NCBI GenBank assembly: GCA_036877525.1
Contig: JAZGTH010000013.1
Coordinates: forward strand, 9,304,001-9,368,000
Direction: 5' to 3'
DNA: 64,000 bases
Origin: Chromobotia macracanthus
Taxonomy: Eukaryota > Chordata > Actinopteri > Cypriniformes > Botiidae
The position numbers and the translations under genes are program-made. The notes under the pieces were generated by a model, which was not told the origin of the DNA, ran no database searches, and saw only the letters and a program-made list of their open reading frames with translations. Positions 36,782 through 50,659 of the stretch are shown here, in pieces. Position 1 is the first letter of the stretch, and every line of letters begins with the position of its first letter.

Positions 36782-39260
36782 CTATATATACAACAGTCAC
36801 TTCTCACCTCTTTGTGTGGTCTATAAGCTAGCTATATGGAGTTACCTGGGCTGCCGTTGCTGGTCACTTACCTGGGATTATCTCCTTCATTCTATTAATT
36901 GTTGATTTTCTCCTGCACTCCCCTGAGCACTTGTACCTGTTACACAGAGAAAAGACTCTGAACATTGTCAAGCTAAGTAGCTACAAAGCTAATCTGCTCT
37001 TAGCTAACTTGTTTAACATCATTGATGTTTATATGTACTTTATATGTATCGATTACTCTGATTCTATTGCCACCATGTTGAGCAGGTCCTTCTTAAGGAT
37101 GTGAATATCAGTTATTTCTAAAGCTTGAGAAATGCAAATTTCTATTGTAGGTTCATTTAAAATTTCAGTATACTTACAGCTCCCCTTATGTCATTACCTT
37201 GTAAATATTCCAAGTCTCTGTCCTGGACCCCCGAAGCTCTCCAAGCCTTCAATAAACTCAATCAAGCCTTCTCTACCGATCCTCACACACCCTAATCCTC
37301 AAATTATATTTGTAGTAGAGATTGATGTTTCTACCCTTGGAGTCGGAGCGGTACTTTCTCAATACCATGGTGAGCCTCCTCTACTCCACCCATGTGCCTG
37401 CTACTCTAGGAAGCTATCCCCAGCGAAGCAGAAAAATCAAGCAGGCCCTAGAAGAATGAAGACATTGGCTGGAGGGGGCAAACACTCATTCACTGTTATT
37501 ACTGACCATAAGAATCTCGAATGCATCCAAAATGCTAAAAGGTTGAACCACCTATTCTTCACCAGATTGCAGTTTAACATTACCTACCGACCTGGTCCAA
37601 AGAATATTCGTGTTGATTCCCTTTCATGCATGTATCAACAGGATGACCCTTCTCCCACAGAACCTATCCACCCTCCAGCCGTAGTGGTAAACCCCATTCT
37701 TTGGGATTTGGATGAACAGATTCACATTGCAAAACCTTATCCGCTGGGAGGCCTAGAAGGGAAGATTTGCGTTCTGCTCCTCTTCGTCAAAACCCGTCAG
37801 AACTCTCTCGCTCCTACAAGATCAGTAATGGTGGCCCAGTATTGCCCACAATGTCTCCCAGCATGTCAAAGGATTCTCAGTCTGTGTTATCTCCAGTACA
37901 CCACATCAGCTCTCTTCTAGTAAGCTAGTTCCACTACCCATACCTCATAGACCATGATCCCATCTCGGGGTGGACTTCATCACAAACCTACTTAATTCCA
38001 ATTCCCATACTTGTACTTCTGCTAACTGTTGATTGTTTCTCCAAGGTATGCAAACCTGAAAACCCTTAAAGGGTTTTCCCACATCATTTCAAACTGCAGA
38101 ACTACTACTTTCAACACATCTTCTGGAACTTCGACATACTGAAGACATTGTCTCAGATCGTGGGCCCAAGTTAATCTCCTGAGTCTGGAACGCCATCTTC
38201 AAACACCTTGGACTCACCGTCAGTTACCACCCACAGACTAATGGCCAGACTGCACGTAAGATCCAGGGAATTGAGATCTGTGGACCTATTGCCATGACAA
38301 TCAGCACAGCTGGAACTGTTATTTCCCATTGTCTGAGGGCACACAATTTCCTCAGACAATCTACCACCGGGCTCACTCCAGTGCATACTCGGTTACCAAC
38401 CCCCCTTATTTCCTTGGTCTAGCGAACCATCTGAGGTTCCAGCTGTGGACCACTGGTTCTGCCAGAGTGAGAGAGTATGGGCCTCTACGTTTCATGGGCC
38501 CCTCCTCAAACCACACACTAATTCTGTCACCCCCCTCTGCCACAGATCTTGTTGAATCCAAGGTGCCTCCCCCTCCGGAAGTCATCGAAGATGAAACTAT
38601 CTACCAGGTCTGTCACATCCTGGTCTCCTGACAACGAGGGGGTCATCTCGAGTACTGGGAAGGCTATGGTCCCAAGGAGAGATCATGGAAGACAACATTC
38701 TAGATCCTTCTTTACTCTCCGACTACCCAAACCATCCCGCTCCAAGACGGAGATGCCATCCTCGTCATTGTCGACGAGGATGGCATCCTGTAATGTGTGG
38801 TTGGCTGTGGGGGTGTGTTCCTGACAATTAAAGAGATCTCTTTTTTTTGCATTATATATACAACAGTCACTTCTCACCTCTTTGTGCGGTCTACAAGGTA
38901 GCTATATGGATTTACCTGGTCCTCCTTCACTGTTTACTTACCTGGGATTAAATCCATCGATCTCCTAATTGTGGATTTTCTCCTGAAAGAGAATTTTCTT
39001 GTGGATTTTCTCTCTCCTGAGCACTTGGATCTGTTACACAGAGAAAAGACTCTGAACATTCTCAAGCTAAGTAACTACAAAGCTAATCTGCGCTTAGCTA
39101 ACTTACCTGTTTATAAACATGGTTGATGTTTATCTCTATGATTACGCTGATTATATTGCTGATGTTTTACTGCTGTTTGTTGCCTGTGAATTATTAAACC
39201 AGTAGTATTATAACTTGCCTCCTGTTTCCCTTGTGTATTTGCTGACATTAACATCCCATT
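36782..39260 (+). mobile_element. Decayed Ty3/gypsy LTR retrotransposon with chromodomain
   Basis: Two related direct copies frame the element: about 36,782-37,080 and 38,852-39,150, extending to about 39,260. They share 'acaacagtcacttctcacct', 'acacagagaaaagactctga' and 'ctacaaagctaatctg'. The interior keeps an RNase H/RT-tail region at 37,132-37,920 (FVVEIDVSTLGVGAVLSQ, TVITDHKNLECIQNAKRLNH, FNITYRPGPKN), an integrase piece with YHPQTNGQTA near 38,225, and a C-terminal chromodomain-like YWEGYGPKERSW near 38,660. Gag, protease and most RT are missing, and frames are interrupted. LTR limits are approximate. Confidence 0.8.
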
Positions 39261-40470
39261 TGTTTTTCAGATAGCAGAATTGAAGACTTGTTTTTCCAGG
39301 CAACAGACACGTGTTTCTCCTAGTGTCTCAAACTGTCTCAATTTTTTTGTAAAAGGTTCTTAACTTTCTTTGGTAGTTCTGTAGTAAACAGTCCCTCAGC
39401 ACATTCCAGTCATTAAAAAGATTTAACCAATAATCTCAGTTTTGTGGTACATGGACATTAATGTTTTCCAGGGCCTTAGACTGGAGACTGCACACTGCCA
39501 GTGACATTAAAAATAAAGAGGTTTTGGGAATTCATGGCCCCCCTGGCCATGAATTCCCAAAACCTCTTTATTTTTAATGTTGCTACACTTTCTAGATTTG
39601 TACTCTGGGCCCCTCAGTCTGCTTGTGATTGCATTCCTTGGGGGGGGACCAGGGCCCTTAGAATCATCCTAATCCTCTCCCCATTACTGTGCCTGTTTAT
39701 TAAACTGTAATTAAAACTGGAATGTTTGATAGCTTTGTGTCACATTGAGCACTTGGTACCCAATGCTATGGCATTGTCTGTTTTTTTTAATGAATATAAT
39801 TTTTTTTTAAATAAAATGTACCCGATAATTGTTAGCTATTCACTGATTAAAAAAAACAGAATTACTGATACATATAAATGAATAACTGTTACTAGGTAAA
39901 ATAATGATTGATGGCACAACCACCAATTCAGAAAGACTTCATTTTAACATCTTTAGTACCCTCTCACACTAAGTCTATCATGTGCCCTGAGCAGCACTTA
40001 TCACTACACTAGTGTAAACATTCAGATTAATAGTGACTCACCACCATGTGATCCATGTTTGTGTGTGTGTTTCTTATAAATATATTTTTATTATCCTATT
40101 TTAATTACCCACCTTTCATCTGCTGCCAGTTTCCTTAAGATAATAATTAGTTTGAAACATGTCATCTTGCTATCAAATATTTCCCTTACATAGTGATAAC
40201 AACAGGGTGTATCGCCTCCACCTAAAATACCCTTGGTTTAGTTATTAAGTATGCAGAAGACTAGTTTTCAGAAAGATAGATTGTTATAGAAAAATGGACA
40301 TACATTTTGGTTTCAACTAGATTAAAAGATAACCTGTTTTAAAATATTTATTCAGATTCAAAACTATTTGCAAGTTTACTATTTGGGAGTGACCTAAATA
40401 TAGCACATATTTTCCTATCACACTTGAACTAAAGTACGGTGACCGGGAAGGGACCTTCTCGGTTCACTTA
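39261..40470. other. Spacer containing a perfect hairpin
   Basis: AT-rich, with no supported gene. The only structured element I see is the inverted repeat at 39,505-39,579, listed separately. Confidence 0.4.
39505..39579. repeat. 75-bp perfect inverted repeat (35-bp arms, 5-nt loop)
   Basis: The arm at 39505-39539 (starting cattaaaaataaagaggtt) and its exact reverse complement at 39545-39579 are separated by CCCCT. An RNA from either strand would form an uninterrupted 35-bp stem. Confidence 0.95.
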
Positions 40471-40477
40471 TTTTTAT

Positions 40478-40695
40478 CATGTCCACAACATTTTAATATG
40501 TGGTAATGTGATACTATGTCGTGGCCACAATATAGTAATTCGTTGGAACGTCATAGCATGTTGAGGCCCCGACATATTAACTTGTGGGAACGTGATATGT
40601 CGTTGCCATGAGATCAGTTTGTTGAGGAAATGACATGTATTGTCATACTTACGACTTATGATGAGGGAAAGACTTTCTTGTGGCCACGATTCAAG
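40478..40695. repeat. Degenerate minisatellite of GTGGCCAC/TGGGAACG units
   Basis: Diverged units of about 40 bp contain variants of 'atgtcgtggccac', 'acttgtgggaacgtgatatg' and 'tgttgaggccccgacat'. The GTGGCCAC core is self-complementary. Unit borders are fuzzy. Confidence 0.5.
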
Positions 40696-41044
40696 CAAAT
40701 GATGGTCATATGGGCTTCATTTGTTACAGAAGAGACATGAATCAGCACAATCTTTGTATTTTTAAGGGAACACAATATTATACACATAATGTAATGAGAA
40801 AAACATAGCCACAATTAAACAAGACAAGGTAATGGGTCATTTTTATTGTTTATCAATATGTTTATGTAAGAGGTTAGTTTTAAATGTATTTTATACCACA
40901 GACGGCATTTGATGTGAATGTGAAACGTACAACAGCTCATGATTATTAGAAAAAACTAACAATAAAGCCCCATGTCTAACACCAACATCACTGTTAGAGA
41001 GAGACAGCAAGCTCAAATCACAGTAGTGGCAGCTAGCTGTGGCA

Positions 41045-42210
<1,166 letters not shown>

Positions 42211-42860
42211 ATTTTTATTAAAACATATGTAGAGCTACATATAGGATGTACATATAATGTTTCCGTTTTTATAAATACAGCATTTGTGGATGTTGCAAAG
42301 TCAGTCAGATACCTTCAGTAATGTCATGAGGAATGAGGAATGTAACCTATTTTTTTTCCCTTTTTTACTTGTTACTCCAAACTGAAGAGATACTCCAACA
42401 TCTGGAAAAACTGCTCTCAGTGGCTAGAACTGTATCTGAGAAGCAGCAGTTTATTACAGATGTGATTTTTCCTGGTGAGGTGAGCTATTGAAGGCATGTA
42501 TGAAATTAACAATTAGTACAAGAATTGTATTAACAGCAAAAGAGAGATCACAACAGAAGTCACAGAAAGCACAGAACATTTTAAGACATCAACAAACACT
42601 CCCCCCAAAATGTACTTCACTTTAACACTGCCTTTGATATATTTAAGCATTTCTCTGCAAAGATGAATATACAGCTTGTTAATAAATATGATAGAATTTT
42701 ATAATACATACATTTTGATAATCCCTCATGTGTAAGAGTTCACACTCAGCAGATGCAAAATCAATAAACAAACTTATACCTTTCACTTAATATATCATAT
42801 AAAGGTGTTGTCTGTTGGTTGATTGTAAGACAATTTGGTGTCAATTTACTAAAATACAGT

Positions 42861-42888
42861 AGATATATATATATATATATATATATAA
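42861..42888. repeat. (AT)n microsatellite
   Basis: A short run of ATATAT. Confidence 0.9.
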
Positions 42889-43322
42889 AAAAAGATATAT
42901 AAAATGTAAGTAGATAAGCTAAGCTCTGGCTAGAGATTTTTTGGAACCATTTGTTTAAATACATATGCTATTTTATCTTAGTGCAAATCTAATTTAAGAT
43001 CTGAATGGAAACCCTTAATATTAGTGTTCATTCTTTGATGCAGGAAAAAATTCTTTTGTGACAACATGTCTGCAGTTGACTGGTACTGCAACACAAATTT
43101 CCCAGTGCCCATTCAATGAAAAATGAAGATTAAATAAAATCTGTACAATTGCAGAACTGGAGAACAGTTCTCCAGCAGAACAGTTTACATTTCAGATGTT
43201 TACAACTTTGAGATGTACTGCACAGAACTTCTGGATAAGAAGAAGACTGACCTGTCCAGTGTTCATGTAGTGTATTTATTGTTGTGACCTTCTATGTAAT
43301 GTATAGAAAGCATATGTTTACT

Positions 43323-43420
43323 GCTGACCAGTAAACATAATTGAGGTAATGTTGTACTGTGAAACTACCTATTAAAATACAGTCTATATTTTTTAGACAG
43401 CATTTGTGGGTGCTGGGAAT
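43323..43420. repeat. Partial direct copy of part of the duplication module
   Basis: 'gctgaccagtaaacataatt' plus 'gaggtaatgttgtactgtga' matches 42,164-42,205, and 'cagcatttgtgggtgctg' matches 42,279-42,296 with few changes. Confidence 0.65.
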
Positions 43421-43559
43421 TAAGACAATCAGAATGTGATGAAAATTTGTGATGACCTTGTATTTCATTATCACAGTAATATTACAATAACGAGGAAATA
43501 AATGATGTTTGCTATGGTTAGACAGATGTTTTAAATTAATGTAAAGCATTTTATTTAAA

Positions 43560-44032
43560 CACACACACACTGAACACACACACACAGAACACACACACAC
43601 ACTGAACACACACACACACACACACTGAACACACACACACACACACACACTGAACACACACACACACACACACTGAACACACACACACACACTGAACACA
43701 CACACTGAACACACACACACTGAACACACACACACTGAACACACACACACTGAACACACACACACTGAACACACACACTGACACACACACACTGAACACA
43801 CACACACACACTGAACACACACACACACACTGAACACACACACACACACACACACTGAACACACACACACACACACTGAACACACACACACACACTGAAC
43901 ACACACACACACTGAACACACACAACACACACACACTGAACACACACACACTGGACACACACTGAACACACACACACACACTGAACACACACACACACAC
44001 TGAACACACACACACACACTGAACACACACAG

Positions 44033-44065
<33 letters not shown>

Positions 44066-44095
44066 ACACACACACTGAAACACACACACACACTG

Positions 44096-44178
<83 letters not shown>

Positions 44179-44236
44179 AACACACACACACACTGAACAC
44201 ACACACACACACACACACTGAAACACACACACACTG

Positions 44237-44277
<41 letters not shown>

Positions 44278-44443
44278 AACACACACACACACTGAACACA
44301 CACACACACACACACACTGAACACACACACACACACACTGAACACACACACACACTGAACACACACACACACACGAACACACACACTGAACACACACACG
44401 AACACACACACTGAACACACAAGAACACACACACACTGAACAC

Positions 44444-44478
<35 letters not shown>

Positions 44479-44734
44479 CACTGAACACACACTGAACACA
44501 CACTGAACACACACTGAACACACACTGAACACACACACACACTGAACACACACTGAACACACACTGAACACACACTGAACACACACACACACTGAACACA
44601 CACTGAACACACACTGAACACACACTGAACACACACACACACTCACTGAACACACACACACACTCACTGAACACACACACACACACACTGAACACACACA
44701 CACACACACTGAACACACACACACACACACACCG

Positions 44735-44768
<34 letters not shown>

Positions 44769-45611
44769 GAACACACACTGAACACACACACACACACTGA
44801 ACACACACACACACACACACACTGAACATACACACACACACACACTGAACATACACACACACACACACTGAACATACACACACACACTGAACATACACAC
44901 ACTGAACACACACTGAACACACACACACACACTGAACACACACACACTGACACACACACACACACACACACACTGAACACACACACACACACACCGAACA
45001 CACACCGAACACACACACACACCGAACACACACACACACCGAACACACACTGAACACACACACACACCGAACACACACTGAACACACACACACTGAACAC
45101 ACTGAACACACACACACTGAACACACTGAACACACACACACTGAACACACTGAACACACACACACTGAACACACACTGAACACACACACACTGAACACAC
45201 ACACACTGAACACACACACACACACACACTGAACACACACTGAACACACACTGAACACACACTGAACACACACACACTGAACACACACACACACACACTG
45301 AACACACACACACACACCGAACACACACCAAACACACACACACAGCGAACACACACTGAACACACACACACAGCGAACACACACTGAACACACACACACA
45401 CACCGAACACACACTGAACACACACACACACACCGAACACACACTGAACACACACACACACCGAACACACTGAACACACTGAACACACTGAACACACACA
45501 ACACACACACACTGAACACACACACACAACACACACACACTGAACACACACTGAACACACACTGAACACACACTGAACACACACTGAACACACACACACT
45601 GAACACACACA
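43560..45611. repeat. 2-kb (CA)n/CTGAACACA minisatellite
   Basis: Tandem array of (CA)n blocks of varying length punctuated by CTGAA, with variants CCGAA, CTGAAA, CTCACTGAA, GCGAA and CATACAC. Higher-order repetition is visible, for example the ACACACACTGA-type octet at 44,480-44,640. All three minus-strand frames stay open for hundreds of codons (CVCVQCVFS-like), purely because the unit lacks stops on that strand. Confidence 0.97.
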
Positions 45612-47190
45612 CCAGAAAAAGTTGGGACAGTATGGAAAACACAAATAAAAAAAAAGTTGCGATTTCTAAATTTACTTTGACTTGTATTTCATTGCAGACA
45701 ATACAACAGCACATTATTTAATGTGTTCCTCATGATTTTTGTTTTTTTCTTCAAAAAAACTAAATTCCAATTTTGGTTCTTGCAACACATTTCAAAAAAA
45801 GTTGTAACAGTAAAGCATTTACCACTTTGTAATGTTGCCATTCCTTTTCACAACACTTAAAAGACGTTTAGGGACTGAAGACACCAAGTGAAGAAGTGTT
45901 TCAGGTGTAATTTTGTCCCATTCTTGCTGCAAACAAGTCTTAAGGTGGGCAACAGTACGGGGTCTTTGTTGTCGCATTTTGCGCTTCAAAATGCGCCACA
46001 CATTCTCTATTGGAGACAGGTCGGGACTGCAGGCAGGCCAGTCAAGTACCTGTATCCTCTTCCTCCGCAGCCAGGGCTTTGTAATGTGTGCAGAACGTAG
46101 TTTTGCATTATATTGTTGAAATATGCATGGATGTCCCTGGAAAAGATGACTTCCTGAAGGCAGCATATTGTGTTCCAAAATCTCTATGTACTTTTCAGCA
46201 TTAATGGTGCCATCACAGAAGTGCAAGTTACCTTTACCAAGGGCACTGACACAACCCCATACCATGACAGACCCTGGCTTTTGGACTTGTTGCTGGTAAC
46301 AGTCTGGATGATCCTTTTCTTCTTTGGTCCAGAGCACACGGCGTCCATTTCTCCCAAAAAATACCTGAAATACTGATTCATCTGACCACAGTACACGTTT
46401 CCACTGTGTGATGGTTCATCCTAGATGCCTCCGAGCCCAGAGTAGTCGACGGCGCTTCTGGACACTGTTAACATAGGACTTCCTTTGGGCACAGTACAGT
46501 TTTAACTGGCATTTGTGGATGTAACTAGGTATTGTGGTACTTGACAAAGGTTTGCCAAAGTAGTCCTGAGCCCATGTGGTGATATTGCTTATAGATGAAT
46601 GACGATTCTTAATGCAGTGCCGCCTGAGGGATCGGAGAGCACGGTTGTTCAGCTTAGGCGTGCGCCCTTGTCCTTTACGCACTGAAATTCCTCCACATTC
46701 CTTGAATCTTTTAATTATGTTATGCACTGTTGAAGGTGAAATAAGCAAATGTCTTCCTATCTTTCTTTGAGGAACATTGTTTTTAAACATTTCAATAACT
46801 TTCTCACGTATTTGTTGGCAAACTGGCGATCCTCGGCTCATCTTTGCTCCTAAAGGACTAGATCTTTCTTGGATGCTGCTTTTGTACCAAATCATAATTA
46901 CAATCACCTGTTGACATCACCTGTTTCAAATCACATCATTATTTAACCAATTTACCTGATTACTAGCCCTAAATTGCTCCTGTTCCAACTTTTTTTGAAA
47001 TGTGTTGCAAGAACCAAAATAGGAATTTTGTTTTTTTGAAGAAAAAACAATAAAAATCATGAGGAACACATTAAATAATGTGCTGTTGTATTGTCTGCAA
47101 TGAAATGCAAGTCAAAGTAAATTTAGAAATCACTACTTTCTTTTTTTATTTGTGTTTTCCATACTGTCCCAACCTTTTCTGATTTGGGGT

Positions 47191-47194
<4 letters not shown>
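45612..47194 (-). mobile_element. Decayed Tc1-like transposon with long inverted repeats
   Basis: Inverted termini of about 190 bp: left 'agaaaaagttgggacagtat' with inner 'aaaaaaagttgtaacagtaa', and right complement ending 'actgtcccaaccttttctga' then 'tttgggg'. The outer dozen bases of the left end are replaced by the CA repeat. Transposase, minus strand: an N-terminal HTH frame at 46,907-46,416 (VHNIIKRFKECGGISVRKGQ) and a catalytic frame at 46,337-45,819 (SPDLSPIENVWRILKRKM, ending NGNITKW), separated by a frameshift or stop. The second catalytic Asp motif, normally QQDNA, reads QQYNA, so the copy is predicted inactive. Confidence 0.9.
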
Positions 47195-47268
<74 letters not shown>

Positions 47269-47270
47269 GA
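47195..47270. repeat. (TG)n(TA)n compound microsatellite
   Basis: A TATATA-TGTGTG-TATATA run directly outside the Tc1 terminus, in the position equivalent to the (TA)n(GA)n run at 41,104-41,240. Confidence 0.95.
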
Positions 47271-48045
47271 ATAATTATACATTCATGTGGTATCATTTTT
47301 TATAACTTTAAATACTTCTGCATACTTATTTAACCTCTTCTTTAATCTCTTCTGTATACATCTATTCTTCAGTGGTGCTGGACATACAGAAATCTATTCT
47401 GTGACCTCCCGTTATGTTGTTGCTATTGCAGATTGTAAAATAATCATATTTCGAACACTGAGAAGTAACAGACAAGTAATATTACGCTGCATTTGATGAT
47501 AAACCAGGTGCCATTACACTCACTATATCTGGGTAGCTGGTTGAGGCGGATAAATATGGACAGGATTCTGAGAAGAGATTCTTCATAAAGACGCATTTAT
47601 TAAACAGTCTTTGGGTTGTCATCTGCACCAACTATTCTTTGGCAATGATATCTGTATTTATGGTCTAAAGGAACAATAAAGAAATAAAATTACAACCATA
47701 TTCTAAGAACCATTTTCACACAGACATAATAATCAAACATATGAAAATAAACACTGATTAGACAATCACATATGCATCCGTAACATTAATAACAACTTAA
47801 TCAATGCAAATAGTTATAATATAGTTGTGTAATGACGCGTTATTAATGTAAACATATGTATGATACAGTATAACAATATGGCGAATGCCAATGCTAATTA
47901 GCGTGTTTCTCAAGCAGCAAATTACGGCCACTACGGTGCTCAAAACTCGCCGATAGTAACCGCAAACAATCGCGAAACATTAATAACATATAGTAAATAA
48001 ATATACACATACAAATGTACTTACATCAAGGCATAAAGGCAGTTG
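47271..48045. repeat. Local duplication module, copy 2 (part direct, part inverted)
   Basis: 47271-47436 repeats 41241-41406 directly. From 47,436 the sequence switches to the reverse complement of copy 1: 47,436-47,503 matches 42,007-41,922, and 47,815-48,040 matches about 41,890-41,715. An extra segment of about 300 bp lies between the two inverted parts. Confidence 0.75.
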
Positions 48046-49767
48046 GTACTACCTCCCTGAAATAAGTTTTTGCAGGGTGGGATGTCTGTAAGTGTTTAAA
48101 TATTAAATTATTAAAATGGAGCAGATTATTAATTTTTACCTATAGGTATATCCATATGTAAACACCTATAGTATATCTGTTTCTAAGCATCCAATGTACT
48201 GTGTTCATTAAACTTTTGAATTTTGAGAGGTCATGTTTATTGACATTCGCATAGCTAACATGCAAAGTGCTGCACAGTTAATGTGGCCCCTATAGCAATG
48301 CATAGACATAAACACAGGACATCTTTAAATCCTATATACTGCTCATTAAATCCCATATTGTGTAATTTATGTCTTGGATATTTTACAAAATGGCTGAACA
48401 AAATGCACAATATAATGTATGTGGTGTGACAAGATGTCATTTACTCTGGACCCACACAAAGTAAAATCTGGAAACCCAGGAACAGTCTTATTGCTAAATA
48501 CTGAGTGGGTACAATATTTTTTCCTTAAAGATGCAGCAATTTGTTCCACAAAAAAACAAAAACAAAAGCCATCATGTTGAGATCAAGTGACCTGAATACT
48601 GCTTAAAAACGACTCACTTTATCTTAGCAAGCCACATTGTTATCACACACTTCTGGTTGCTGAATAAATGAATCCTGGGATTAAACAATGTCATTATATA
48701 TCTAACTATTACATATTACCGTACTTTACTGTAATTTATTGCTATATATGTGCAGACATTTGATAATATGAAGTTTAATCTTAACTGTCGAAGGTCAATC
48801 TTTCTTTCAAAGAATAAAAAAACAAAGCCTTCTGATATCAGTACGATTGCATATTTGTATTGCCATGTATCACTAAAGCTGTTTTGTGTTACAGGTGCCA
48901 TACAAAGCCACAATGGGTCAAAAGCCAAAACAGAAGTTTTCAGGTAAAGAAAACAAATGGTCATTGAAAATCTGTAAATCAGTCAGCAAAAGCTTTAAAC
49001 AGTCTAATCCCTGTTGACTGAAATCAAGTAGACTGGGCCATGAACTGGCCAAGCTTGTTAATAGGCTTTCTCAATGAAAATAAATAGTATGCTTTTTACA
49101 CATAAGGCCAACTTGACAGAGAAAGAAAACAATATATATAGTCATGAGAGGAAACCCACAAATCCAATGTCCTCTAGGGTATAGCCTACTCATTGCTCAA
49201 TGTGAAAATATTTATTCTTTTAAAGAATAACAGACACTAATGTAATGTGTTTAATGTGTATGATATATGTAAGATACTAAATTTAATCTGTGTTTGAATT
49301 TTGCAAAATGTTTGACATTTACTGTTTGTGGTACTGGGGAGAAAGCATGCGAGAGTGAAGATATGATTTGTAATGAGATTTACTTGGAAAGAGACTTCTA
49401 AACTACTACAGTGAGTACCACAAGCAGACTACGCCTACCCACATACAAACATGCATACGCTTTTATCTACCAATACACAGATGAGTACATTTGTCAAAAC
49501 ATTAACAGGTTTCAGGTTTGGAAAATGTTTTTTATTCACTGCACATTTGAATCTCTAAATATTCTAAAATACATTATTGAAAAATGTGCCTATGATGAGA
49601 GATTGTTATTGGAATTGTAAACAGAGACGTGTATTTGGCTTTAGCAAAGTCACACAGTTAGCTTTGATCAATGTAAACAATTTTTAAGATATCAAAGCCA
49701 ACAACTATGATTTAAACCCAGGTGAAATCAGATATACTACCTGCCCTCTTCACAGGAACTGTTTGCC
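48046..49767. other. AT-rich spacer
   Basis: Only short domain-free ORFs. No gene or repeat family recognised. Confidence 0.4.
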
Positions 49768-50555
49768 TCACTCTCTGTCAACAAACTTATTGTTTTGTTC
49801 TTCTTGAATAAATTCTATGAAACCAGCATCAGATATAGTGCCTGGCCCTTGTCCCTCATTTTCAGTGCATGATAAACGAATACATCTTACAGGAAGTTTG
49901 GCTATTTCTGTGAAGGGAAAGTGAGAAAACCTGTTTCTATAGAGAAACTCAATTACTTCCACTTCTAGACCTAAGGCCCAAAAGAAGCCTCCAGCGGCCC
50001 TCATATATTGGGTTTCCACGCAATGCTCCCTGGAACAACAAGTGCTTTGACGTCAAGCTGATTCTGAGCTGCAAAGTTCTTGTGGTGCTTCCAAAATAAT
50101 TCCCAAGCTTTTTTAGCTCTTGACATGACCAAGATGGAAAAAGTTAACCCAAGTGTCACAGCAAGTTTAGTAAACAGCCCACTTTTTCTCGAGACATCCC
50201 CTAAATAGCTTGTCCCATGTTGACCCCTTCTTTGGCCTCTTTTTTTGTTCATTCAAATGTTTTTTACATTCATACAGCATGTCTGAAAATTTATTAAAAT
50301 AAACTTTGATATCACCAAAGGATCATTAACAGATTTATGGGCTTGAATAAATAGTGTATTAATAGCTGACATCATTCTACTATTTTGAATCTCTGTGCAT
50401 GGTTGTACATGTGACATCTTGTAAACTATCTTATCATAAGTGGCTTTATAATCACACCAGTCAGTGCAAACACAAATGTTAGCTTGTTTAGGGTGATCAC
50501 TGTTATTGCCAGTAAACTTCAGTATAAAGGATAGTCTTGCTGTGCAAGAAACACT
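49768..50555 (-). pseudogene. Broken ORF series of unknown origin
   Basis: Three minus-strand stretches adjoin: an open frame at 50,555-50,253 (about 100 codons, includes VCTDWCDYKATYDKIVYKM), closed by one TGA; then in the same frame ATG at 50,252 to 50,001 (83 aa, includes a hydrophobic run LFTKLAVTLGLTFSILVM and KKAWELFWKHHKNFAAQN); then, in another frame, 50,019-49,768 (83 aa, includes FFWALGLEVEVIEFLYR and FIEFIQEEQNNKFVDRE). Together about 260 codons would need one stop read through and one frameshift. I do not recognise the family. It could be a dead host gene or a piece of a mobile element. Two CCAAT-type motifs (gattggtgacc, accaatcacc) lie just upstream near 50,620-50,650. Confidence 0.4.
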
Positions 50556-50659
50556 TCAGTGGTCGGTGCCGTCTGGGTGGTGACAGCATGTTGACATGAT
50601 CTCTATCTGCTCTGATTGGTGACCACAGGAGGGATGTTTTCCACCAATCACCATTAATA

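Noticed and set aside
43560..45611. CRISPR-like array of repeated CTGAACACAC units
   Set aside because: There are no unique spacers of constant length, and the context is eukaryotic. It is a minisatellite.
43292..45714. Minus-strand ORFs of 326-772 codons rich in Cys and Val
   Set aside because: They are translations of the CA/CTGAA array, which has no stops on that strand. Three overlapping frames are open and no domain exists.
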